From Allodiplogaster sudhausi (Eukaryota > Nematoda > Chromadorea > Rhabditida > Diplogasteridae), in the NCBI GenBank assembly GCA_945643635.1, contig CALZFC010000035.1, positions 1,995,501-2,059,500 of the forward strand: a DNA stretch of 64,000 nucleotides, written 5' to 3'. The translations under genes were made by a program, and so were the position numbers. Positions 1 through 11,800 of the stretch are shown here, one piece after another. The notes beneath the pieces are model-generated. The model saw only the letters and a list, made by a program, of their open reading frames with translations, did no database searches and had not been told where the DNA came from. Position 1 is the stretch's first letter. Each line of letters begins with the position of its first letter.

Positions 1-3000
1 ATATGGAAAATGTGGGCAGCAGCCGCAAATGAGACAATCGACGAAGTCCACGTGTCGCATCGAAGTTGACGAGATATTACCTTTAAAAAACTTTTTTTTT
101 TAAATATCCTTGAACCTTCCGTTTCACTCCATATCGCTGTCATCTTTTTTTGTTTTGTGACCCTTTTTAGATCGGAAGATTTTATTTGATCACCATCATT
201 ATCTATTAAAAACAGTCATAACTGTCCGTTTAGTTGATAAAGGTCCGGACGAATCTGGAAGACATCCCGGAGTTCTTGGCCTTATTCAGAACAACACGGT
301 CGATGGAACAGTGATGGACATGGTTACCAGAAGTTTTCTTCTTAGAAATCTTTAAAAAAAAAGCTTACTTATCTGAGAGCAATCACCGAAATATTATGTG
401 AGGTTTCAATCGGGCTTTATTCGAATGACCAACCACTTTAGCGCGTCCATTTGCAGAGCCTTCGTGCCGATCGATTGCGTGACTTTGGCTATGTCTCGCT
501 GCCAATCGTGTATAACTTGGTACGCTTTTAAAATAATTTTTTTTTACAGCGGAATATTTTTTTACAATTTTTTTTACTATACCTACATATATAATATCTA
601 TATATGTTCATATCTAAAAAAAATACAATGCATTTTAATAGAGCGAAAATAGTACAGATTACTCTCAATTCATTAAAGAAGCACGAAACTCAATGGAAAT
701 CAGTTAGAATTTTTCTGACCATTGTAGTCGCTTCTATCAACTTCAAATCAGGCAAATCGGAACGAAATCAATAATATCTTTTATAGGAGACTTTCTATGA
801 GAGAGTGAAGAACGTGTCAACACCCAAACTTCTCGATTTTCTCGTCTTTTCTTATCCCGCTCTCCTGACACTCGTTGGTCTTGTGCTGTTTATTCGCGGA
901 GTTGAGCACTACTTCCCGCACAATAAGAGTTAGTCCATTGTATTTTACAATGAATTATCATTTTGAAATAAATGCTGTATTTTTTAAACATTTTTTTCGA
1001 GATATGTTTACTTATACAATGCCTAAGAAGATACATATAGTTGTAGAAATTCGCCTTCACGTTGTCTTCTACGTAGTTGGCTACATCTTTGTCGCGTCCA
1101 TGTATAATGCCGCTTTTACTGGAAACACGGCAGTCCCATCACAGGAGCCCAGGACGTACGGGAATTTGCATAATGAAAATAAATATGTTCTGTACCGCTC
1201 AAGGATCAATGTCAATACTATATGACGGCTATATCATAAGTGTCCTTTGGAATATTGAGAGGTATTTTATATATTTTAAAACTAATCATGTCATGGTTGT
1301 GAAGTGAGTGTGGTTAGGTCACATGTTCGACATAAAACTTCGGTTGGGCTTGGACTCGCCATTGTAAAAAAAAATGCTTTATTTGTTCAAATTTGGACTT
1401 TGCATGAAAATAATATGCATCACCGTTAAAAATTTATAACTCTTTGTAAGGTACATAGGAGTTATTATTTAGCTAACTTTGACAATTCTACAACATGTCA
1501 ATAATGTGGAATTTTTTTTTGTACAGAAAATTCAAGGATTTCGTGGATCGAGTTCGCAGCGGGAAATCGCAATTAATCATTGAAGACAATCCAGCACTCA
1601 CTGGCCTGGCTGCGGAAATAGTTGGCGGCCTTCCAAGCGAGGTTAACGTTGAGAAAAGAATTGAATCTTAAAGGAGGTAAAAATGTGTGCGATTTGATAT
1701 TCATCAGAGTTTTTGTATGCTAAAGTTATTTTTTAAGTTTATATTTTTACAAAATAAAATTTTTCTTCAAAAGGCGGACTACTCCGTGGGAAGAGGGCCA
1801 GTCCTCATGTCCGCCGATAAACACAAGTGTATCGAACGGGTTTGTTAGCGTTTTTGTTTTCAAAGAAAAAAAATCATTTTATTCTTGAAAACTGTCAAAG
1901 TGCCTTTCTTTTTTTCAGCTTTGCGACAAAAACTTCAATTCGGGAATGTTCGTTTTTCTTGATCGAATCTTCGTCGTGGACCCGGCGAATAACCGCGCGC
2001 AGCTCCGTTGTGCTGTTCAGCAGTTGGGGAAATTTACAGATACTACTTTCTTGTTTTAACAACTACTTTATTGTAGTTAAATACTACATACAACTATCAG
2101 AAACTACATTCTCGGTATTTATACTTGATTCAATCAGACTCGATCCGTCTGGTATGAAGGAGCCGACATCCTTTGACCGGACACTTTCGCTTGAAAGTGG
2201 CTCATTCTTCATTAGTTTCGCGTCTACATTATACTTCAGGTTAGTATTCTTTGTTGCTAACATTTGATCCAAACGACATTCATGTTACATTTAATATCAT
2301 TCATGTCACACTAACATAGTATACTACATACATATGTACATACTCATGTATATCACAATCAGACGTGTCCTTGAGATTCTCATAGAGAGGCGATATTGTG
2401 ACATATCATTCTTACTATGTGTTATTTGTTTGCCAAAGTCTCTTCACTTCAGAAGGAATCTTTTTACTCCTCAACAGCGCAAAAGGATGAATTTCATTAC
2501 AATTACCTTCTTTAATCAGGAGAAGGCAAGTGGAGGCATTATTTTTTTTAAACATTTTTGACAATTATTATTAATTCTTAAACTATACATATACATATAT
2601 ATATATATACATATATGTATATTAATAAATTGATTCATGTTTAAAGATGGAGTCCTATTGGTGGCGACGCTTCACGAATCGGCCAAGGATTGTGAACAAA
2701 TTCCGCAGCGAAATTACGTTCCAGCAGGTCGAAATTTCTTCGATTCAGCTGAACCTAAAGATCGCGGCAGCCTTCTACGCCCTTGCTTTTCTTATCTTTC
2801 TTGGCGAACTGGCCTGGCCCAAGATGGGCACGAAATGCTGTGCTCTCGCTCCTGTCCAATCCATCAGAAAGGTATTCTTAAAAATGTGGGAATCGTGCCG
2901 AAAATAGCGCTTAAGGCGTGTATGTCTTCAGTTACAGTTTCAATGATTTCTGCAGTATTACAATCGTATGTTTATCTTGGAATAGACTCGATATTCGTTT

Positions 3001-3120
3001 ATATTGTCGATAATTTTAGTGGAACTTTTTTGAAGCATAGATCGATTGCAAATTCCGACTCTGAAGCCCTTTGTTCAAGCTGTTATTGTTTGAATTTTTT
3101 TTATAGATCCATATAAAACG
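1..3120 (+). pseudogene. Ionotropic-receptor-like channel, copy 1 (decayed, 5' end outside window)
   Basis: Exon-like blocks match, in order, those of the inverted copy at 24324-28070. They include a ligand-binding segment with GLIQNNTVDGTVMDMVT (about 241-345), a first membrane segment after TPKLLDFLVF (about 790-930), a pore/M3-like segment around VASMYNAAFTGN (about 1040-1170), and a last membrane segment, NLKIAAAFYALAFLIFLGEL (about 2647-2900). This order is that of the iGluR/IR family of cation channels. Damage is visible: near position 68 a TGA replaces the Trp codon of the other copy, and near 430-450 extra bases shift the frame. The gene is therefore probably dead, although the 3' exons read well. 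The 5' part lies before base 1. The ligand is unknown; sensory function is inferred from the family only. Confidence 0.6.
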
Positions 3121-3438
3121 GGAATGAACGGCTATGTGCTTGTGAGAGCAAGACAAATGGAACAACAAAATACAAGTAAATATATTTGCATCATTTAATT
3201 GCCAATGTATTTACTCGATAATGTTTGTTATCCATCATTCTTGCTCTGTCGTTAGAGTTACCGCGTTAGCGTTTCATTTTCACCATAAATCTTCACATGT
3301 CGAAGCGAAAAGATAATGTCGCTAACCTTGCACTCGATTTGCGAACTTTCTCATCATCAAGTGAAACTCATTTGTCGCGATGGAAAAAGGGGTTGCGATA
3401 GCTGGGCTCATTGATTCGAAATCTATCACACAACTGCC

Positions 3439-6400
3439 ATGACGTTCGCGGAGGAAGCAGCCAGTAACGATAATGAAGAAAAAAGGTTAGTCCCACTTAA
3501 AGCTTCTGTATATCCTTTATTCCGACGCAATTCTTTGAAATGGACATATGTATGTAGTGTCATCTTTAGATCGACCGACTGGTGGTCCATAACACTTGGT
3601 GCTATCATTTCACTTTTCACCGCTGCCCAAATCACGCTGTACTACGCGTCAGTGTGGCCCTACCTGCAAGTGGTGCGTTTCCAGATTACACTCTTTAATA
3701 AACCATACTCTTTTAATTTAAAAAAAAAACAAAGTTTTTGTTCAACAATTGATAATTGCGTATTTTTGAAAAACATATTATTCTAATGAATATTTATATG
3801 GTTTTTTTTCTGAAAAAATGAATACCATAGCTGCTCGACGATAACGCGAGCTCTACGGTTTACTCGGTTATTATCGCAAGCAATCCGTTCTTCGGCGCCA
3901 TTTCATCCCCACTCTTTGGCCTGTGGGCCAATCGAATCGACAGCACGAAGCTGCCAGCAATCGCTGGCATCATGTTCATGGTAAACAAATTATTTTTAAA
4001 TGTTTTATTTGTAACATTTATATTACATTTTAGCAACATTTATTTAACATTTTAGTTATATTTTAGGTTATGCAAAAGTAGAAACTTTGGTAGAGCAATC
4101 AACAAGAATGGAGAAGATTCATTGCGCGACATGAAATCCATTTAGACATTAAGCGTTGATTTATGAACCGGCGCTTTATTAGCATTTATTATAGATTTCG
4201 ATTGAATTTGATGGATGTACAAACATATGTGTAAAATTGGTCCACTGAATAATGGATCAGTAATTCTTTACTTCTTCTTTTTTTCCTACTTATTTTGATT
4301 GCGTACCATAAAAAAGACTCGTCTTCTACAGTTGGCTGGACACATCATCTATTTATTTCCTTCTGCCCTTTCGACTTGGCCATCCGTACGTCATTATGTT
4401 GTTAGCGCGAGCTGTCGCTGGAATCGGTACTGGTAAGTTTAATTTAACCATTTCACAATTAATTGGTCATAATAATAATAATAAATCCAATAAAAATACA
4501 ATTTTAATTTACCAAAAACCAAAAAAAAAATTAAAGGACCGCTCCGGCGATTTTTTGTGCATGTCAGAAGACATTTTCCCCCTTCCATTTTCTCCTGTTC
4601 CCGTCCTTTTTCCGTATGCTCTCCCTTACTCGTTCAGCACATTCTGATTATGGAAAGAAGAAAGAAAAAGGAGGGGAGGCACAATTTTATTTTTCTTTTC
4701 ACATTTTCCGGAGCGATTCCCTAGGAGGCCATTTGTGAATTGCAAACCTTATTCCAAACATACATACTATGTTGTATCGGTGCTGCGCTCGAATTCGGTG
4801 ACATGCAGCTCGATAAAGGACCGCTCTCGCGCCGTTTCCATGAACCAGGCTGCGTTCTCCATTGGACTCACGTGCGGGCCAGGTATATTGTTTATTCATG
4901 CATCAAATTTAATGATGTGACAGCAGATTACTGTATATACATATGTATATGTATCATTTATGGTAAGACGCGCATGCTGAGAACGCATTCTGATAATTCC
5001 GCGGGCTTCATTCAATTTTACAGCCTTCCAACTCGCCTTCACTGCCCTGAGCTATCCGGGCATTCGCGTCGTCGGCGACTTCACGCTGAACATCTACAAC
5101 GGGCCCGCACTCGCTGGCATCGTCGTCAATCTGCTCTCTTTGGTTTCGTGCAATATTTCTTTATGTTAACAAAAAGAAAAAATTTTTTTTACTCGAAACC
5201 AAACACCAATTCCAGTTATCTAACTAAAATGGTAGAAGAAAGATAGTAATATAAGATACATACATGCATATAAAATAATAAGTGCCAGATTAGATTCTCC
5301 TCTTCGCTGGCTACAAGGACACCAAGGTCAACGCGTACACAATTGACAAGGATGTTAAAGGCGCGTTGCATGCATACATATGTTTATTTAAAAAAATTAT
5401 GAAATTTATAAAAGTAAATAAATTTTCAGCAGAGAGCTACATATATTTTATTATTTCTTTAATTTAATAATTTTACCACGTGTGTTACATAAATATGTTC
5501 CACCGTATAAATTGATTGATTGATTGATTGATATATTCGTATTAATCACGTACGCCAATTGTTTTTGAGTTTTGTTTTGCATCTTTCATTGCAGATGATC
5601 ACCGTCGATTCTTCGCTCTTCCTAAGCCTGACAGAGCGGCGGCGGGGCTCATCGTCTACACGCGCTTCGTGGTCAACTTTATGTACTCGAGTCTTGAATC
5701 GTCAGTTTGGATATGAAAATAAAAAAAAAACAGAACAGCATAAATTACATTCTTTTTGAAAATTTCATGAAGTTTCGTCAACTTTGAAGGAAAATATAGC
5801 AAAATATGTAAGTATTCGTATCTTTTTGGCCGGTGCTGTAAATCACACTCTTTTTTTTTAAGGATAGGCACGCTCTACATGATGAACATGTTCAACTGGG
5901 GCAAGGAAACGGCCATCTTCTGGCTGTCCGTCACGTACACATCAACGTGGATCATCGAATTTATCCTGCACGGCTTCAACACCATCTTTAACATTGGCTC
6001 AAAGTAATGAGAGTACAACAAACTCTCTTTGTTCCTTTCTTCAATTGTGTCATTTTTTTGTCGCGCAAAAATTTTTTTAAGTTTAAATCAACGCAATGTC
6101 TGCATCGTCGGACAGACGCTGGTGATATTGTTCCATCTTCTCACTTTTCCATGGTGGGGTATTCCCGGCCGAATCGTCATCGAGTCAAATGTTGCAGCAG
6201 CAGGTATCCATCCACTCACTCGCTATTCAACTGTTTCTTCGTCTGAGAACATTTTCTGTCTGCAGCACCCAACGGAACCGAGATAACCGGATGCAGCCGT
6301 GACTACGAATGGTGCAAAACGGTTTCTACTGGTTTTTTGATTGTTTGTTTGTTTCATGTGGTCAACCCTTTAAACTAGCCGTATATTCAACTTTATGTAT

Positions 6401-7323
6401 ATTATTCTGCCAATTCTTAAAATGCATATTATTATACTTTTAATATTTATTTGGGCTTCAATATCGAGCCATTTCAAGGTGCCTCCGGTTAGTCCTATTG
6501 TGTTCATCGCCGGCTACATCGGTTTCATCGGCGTCGCTCTCACGCTAACGACCATCGCGACCGCGACGCTATACTCTGTCATCATTGGACCGCGGAATCA
6601 GGCATGATTTATTGAGCAGATTAGTTCGTTGTTGTGGTTGTTGTTGTCGTTTCTCTGATCGTTTTCTTCTTCTTTCTTTAAAATGTCATGAGAATCAAAA
6701 ATGTTCATATTTGAAAAACAGATAAAAAAAGTAATCCTTAGGGGATGAGGCATGATTTTTTATCAGATTTATTCGTTGCTGTTGGTTTAGTTTAGTTTTG
6801 TTTTTTTTCTAAATCTAATATGCAATTACATACATATGTTTGAAGCATGATATTTCAGAGAAGAAAACAACAAAAGTAATAATGCCTTAGGGAACGATGC
6901 AAGGCTTTATTGTCCTCGCCAATAATCTCTCGCGGTTGAGCGGGCTTCTTATCGTGTTCGTTTCATTAATTTTTGTTGTTTTTATTATTATACAATGAAT
7001 TCTAAGACAAAAAGTTATCATCGCGGCTGATTGAGCGCAGATTTGTCTTTCGTTCTAAGAATTGTGCCTAGTACACCAGCCACTCAATGACTATTTAATA
7101 TATTTAATATAATAATTGTAGATTTAATTTCGTTTTTTTTCTTCTTGAAGACCATTCTTTGTCAACTTTGGCCCCCGACCGACATGGCTCGTCAGCATGT
7201 CTGCACTCGCGTCTTGCATCGCGGCTCCTTCTCTACGGCCGCCTTGTGCCACTCAAACAGCCTTCCGAACGCGCCGCAGGCGATGTCTATATGACAAAAT
7301 TAGGCAAGGTCTACAAGTTCTAA
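3439..7323 (+). CDS. Major facilitator transporter, MFSD8-like, with two frame breaks
   Basis: About 12 short exons encode a multi-pass membrane transporter. The start ATG at 3439 opens a short cytosolic Glu/Asn-rich leader, followed by a first membrane segment, WWSITLGAIISLFTAAQITLYY. Later landmarks are SNPFFGAISSPLFGLWANR (about 3880-3940), VIMLLARAVAGIGTG (about 4395-4432), PKPDRAAAGLIVYTRF (about 5620), the paired motif GCSRDYEWC (about 6290), SVIIGPRNQ followed by GTMQGF (6600 and 6895), and LVPLK near the C-terminus. These are typical of the lysosomal-type MFSD8 family that is expanded in nematodes. Substrate cannot be inferred. Two reading-frame breaks are seen: about 10 extra bases near 4360, absent from the inverted copy at 37.8 kb, and a +1 shift near 7225. 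It may be a recent pseudogene, or carry assembly errors, or use introns I could not place. Confidence 0.65.
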
Positions 7324-8802
7324 CAGGCAACAAGAATTTCCCTGGCCATATGGCCTAAATTCTATTATTGAATAATGAGGGTGTTTTAATGCAAAAAAAA
7401 CATATCAGATATCCCATCCCTGTGATGCTTTTTTTTAATGTTGAAACAATAGGAATGGAAGCAATTGAATATAATTGAATGGATTATTTTTAAAAAATTT
7501 AATAATCATAATATCAAATTTTTTTTGTAACGACCATTGCCATCACGATCTCTATCGTTCTTTGTTTTTCTTTCTATTTTTTTAAATGATATATGCATGC
7601 ACATATCCTATGGTTGTGCGATTAGCAGAAATGCTATGTATATAAAGAACGTTGACGTTTCAACCTAACTGAATTATCCCCATTAAGCCAAAAATGCTGA
7701 TTTTCGAAGGAAATGGAACAATTATTCAAGGATTTGCCAAGGCCCGGAAAAGTACCGGCCGGGCCGGTCCGAGAATTTGGGCCCGATGGGCCAGGCAGGC
7801 CCAAAAATGTTAGGCCCGTTGACATCTCAGTTCGTTTGCAGTCTTTACTTTAGTTTCTGATGTCTGTGGATTAATTACCCAAGTTTGATGAGATAAACAG
7901 TATTCGAACAACTTGGAATACTGCATTTGGGCACTGGCGCAATTTTACCCTCAGCTGTTAATTTATGTACATATGTACCTCTATATATCACACATGTAAG
8001 CGTTGCTTTGATGACAATTATCACAAAATGTGTTTTGTGACAGAATTTGGGAGAGGCTGGCAAATCAGAATCAATAAATGTCTTGCTGAAGTGTCGAGGT
8101 ATCTGCTGAACCTTCTCATCGAACCAAGCAAACCGTGCCACTCGACGTCCACTCTTGCCAGAGAGTGCAGATATGATGACGATCAAGGAGAGAGCAGTGA
8201 GACACTGTGGCTATGGAATAGAGCCGATGCAGAGACAGAGAGAGAGAGAGATAGAGAGAGAGAAAAAATAGAAAAAAAGATCCCACAGAGATCCTAAAGG
8301 CTCAACAGCTAAGCCCGTTGAATGGAAACGCAAAAATTCTAAATAAAAATTGCAATGATCAGTTATTGCAAAAAACGGGATGTCTAGCAAATGATTCAAA
8401 CATGATATGAGAGAGGGTAAAATAGAAATAAAGTATTGTTGAAGGTGTCAAGTGTATGTTTCAATTATTTTTTTATTTTTTTATTGAAAATGAAATTAAT
8501 ATTACGATGTGACCGCTCAAAAGTGTGTATGCAAGAATGTGTCTCTGGAAATCCGACTAATGAAAGAGGCCGTCTGGTTTACTGAACCTTCTCAGAGTGT
8601 GTCACTGCCCGTGAGCATTTTTTTGTCAACAGAAAAGGAAAGAAAGAATGAATAAGGCATGTCTGGGCATTATGAGAATCGAAAACAATTTATCAAAGAG
8701 GCATACATCATACAGGCAGAAACCGGTTAAGTTGTTGTATTTACTCTTGTATTATTTTGACTTTTTTTCTTCCATACTGGACGCAAGAATTTTATTTCCA
8801 GC
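7324..8802. other. Intergenic, with a GGCCC-rich island and a short GA tract
   Basis: No convincing exon was found. At about 7737-7820 there is an abrupt GC-rich stretch built of GGCCC/CCGGG words in otherwise AT-rich DNA; similar words recur at 40630-40705. A GA-rich tract lies at about 8226-8280. Confidence 0.5.
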
Positions 8803-11800
8803 ATGCTACTACTGAGCTCAGCAATCGCTTTCCTGTCAATTCAACATGCATTAGCGGTATTACTTAATCGATCGCCAGTCCACGAAATTAACCGACGTGA
8901 CGCCGCTGTTCAATCATCGAAAAGGCTATCGTATTTCGATCTACCTATTTCGGCAATTCCTCTCGCCTACGACATTATCTTGAAAGTAAGCAGTAGATTA
9001 AGATTAGATCATATCTATTACTTACTCTTTTGTCCAGATCGACACCGATAACTTCGCAATCGAAGGATGTTCGACAATAAGGTTGATAGTTTCGTTATGT
9101 TGATCTTGATGGAATTTTTTTATCTTCTAATCCACTTGATTTCAGAATGAAGGCAATTTCAAATTCGAGTGCTCTTTCGTTGCATGGCTTGTGGCTGAAC
9201 ATAAGAGAAGCTTCACTCACCCAAGGGAGTCATGCGATTGCAGTCAAAGTAAATCGATAAATTCTAGTTGTATTTTTCAGCACAAGGAGATGAACAAGCT
9301 AATATTACCTTTTAAATGTATAGGAAATACTTGTTAACGAAACGGTGGAGCAAGTCAAGTTTATTCTGGACGAACCTCTACACGAGGGGACGGAATATGA
9401 GCTAAAAGTTGGTTGTAAAAAATAAGCTACTCTTGAGTTTTTATTGTTTAACTACATAAATGTTGTATCCTGCATATAGCTCAATTATATCGGCTTTTTC
9501 AAATCCTTCAAACTATCAGGCATCTATGCTTTTGAGACTCCTTCGCAAAGCGAAAATAAAACGTACGTATGTTTAGAACCTTTATTTTTTACTTTGTTGG
9601 CAAGTACTAAATGTATATTTCTTAATATTAAAGCTTAAAAACAAACTCTTTAATTAAGGCTCCCCGCTGTAGCAACTCACTTTGAGACAGTTCATGCTCG
9701 AAAGGTATTTCCTTGCGTTGACATCCCGAACTACAAGGTTTCCAACGCAAGAAACTCCGACATCAAATGAATCAGCTATTTGAAAATATTCAGGCACCAT
9801 GGAAACTTGAATTGATTCACTCGTCTCTCTACATGGCAAAATCAAACACTGCTATGGAATCATCCTTTGAGGTTTAAGAGAGCCTCTCTGTATGCCTCCA
9901 GTAGGGCGTGCCCCAGATCCAGACGTTGGATTTCGAATGTGAAAACATAGTCGGGCATGGTACTGGGCCCCAGTAACAATATTAAATGGCAAAAAATTTT
10001 TTTCAAAAAATATTTTTCCGTGAACAGGTAAAAGTATTGATAATTTCTGAATTGATGTATCTCGCTTCAAAGTCAATATTTTTCAATTTTCTTTTTTTTA
10101 ACGGAATCAACGTTGCATTCTGAACAAAATCAGCCCAGATGTCTTTCAGTCAACTATTTTTTTCACAACGAAAACTTACTTTTAATATTTGGATTTGACG
10201 GTTAAGTACCTTATACTCATTTGTGTGTGGGTGTTATATCTCAAAATGTAGAGCATTAAAAACTGTATAACATATATTCTTTTCGCTTCGTGTGCACTAC
10301 CCCTAAGGGGTGGAAAATAGGCTCAAATATGGGTACCTCGGATATGTAGGATTCAAGGAATGCGTGAAAAGGAGTTAAATTCTTGTTGTAACATAAAATG
10401 AACCATTTCATTCGATTCAGCACGTGCTTCTTTTCAAAAAAGCTCCATATCAAAATTTCATAAAATTATCATCTTCCATGAAAAAAAAACATTTTTCGAT
10501 TTTTCAGCCATTGTCAGAAAATGACCTAAAACTATTCGAATCGCTGTATTTTCAATGGTTTCAGTGAGAACAGAATGCGGATAGTACTATTCAGTACGCG
10601 ACAAAATTCTCTACAACATACATCCATGACATCTGGATAGGGCGTCCCTACCAATGACACTATCGATTTTCCTAAGGCGGTCGCGTTAAAACTAACAGAT
10701 CCGCATTTTCCAACTTTTCGTGCAATCTTAATGTTTCTTACTCATCCAATGCATCATTCTGCTCCACGAAGCACACAAAGGTCAGAACCGATGTTTGTTT
10801 TACAGATCTCTCGTGGTAAAAGCCCGCAAAAGGGTTTGCACGCGCGCGGCTTCGAACCTGGGACCCATGACTTTCGACGTGCACAACTAATTGGCTAAAA
10901 TGACGTTATAAATTTCATTTCTGGAAAATGACAAAACCAATCTTAAAGGTTGACCTATCAGCCGATAGCTATTTTTGCGCTCTATCGAAATAAATATATC
11001 CGCCAAACAGTGTAAATTGACGGTAAGGTCAAATAAGTGGCCAAAATATTCGAACCCAAAAAAGTAGACCAAAAAAGCTATTTATCATAACGTGATGTAT
11101 GGGAAAGTTGTTCGTCTGAGCGAAAGCTATAGAATGCCATATAACATGTGGGGATAAGTTCAATCCGCGAGCAATAAAGGCCGCGGTAATGTATCACCAA
11201 CAAACTTACTTTTAAAAGGACTTCAGGGCACTTTTTCGGTACTCCAACCGAATAGATAATAGTGACTGATAAAGAATGTCCTCTCTATTAGTAAGAGTAC
11301 CGAAAGAGTGCCCTAGAGTCCGTTGAAAAGTCAATATTTTGGGGGGAAATTTTCGCGGCTGTTATTGCTCGCGGATTGAACTTGTCCCCACATGTTATAT
11401 GCCATTCTATAGCTTTCGCTCAGACGAACAACTTTCCCATACATCACGTTATGATGAATAGCTTTTTTGATCTACTTTTTTGGGTTCGAATATTTTGGCC
11501 ACTTATTTGACCTTACCGTCAATTTACACTGTTTGGTGGATATATTTATTTCGATAGAGCGCAAAAATAGCTATCGGCTGATAGGTCAACCTTTAAGATT
11601 GGTTTTGTCATTTTCCAGAAATGAAATTTATAACGTCATTTTAGCCAATTGGTTGTGCACGTCGAAAGTCATGGGTCCCAGGTTCGAAGCCGCGCGCGTG
11701 CAAACCCTTTTGCGGGCTTTTACCACGAGAGATCTGTAAAACAAACATCGGTTCTGACCTTTGTGTGCTTCGTGGAGCAGAATGATGCATTGGATGAGTA

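Noticed and set aside
11642..11691. Functional tRNA gene
   Set aside because: A and B boxes are present but acceptor and T stems do not pair.
11467..11739. 90-codon frame in the foldback element as a transposase
   Set aside because: No catalytic motif, AT-rich random composition, and mirrored in the other arm.
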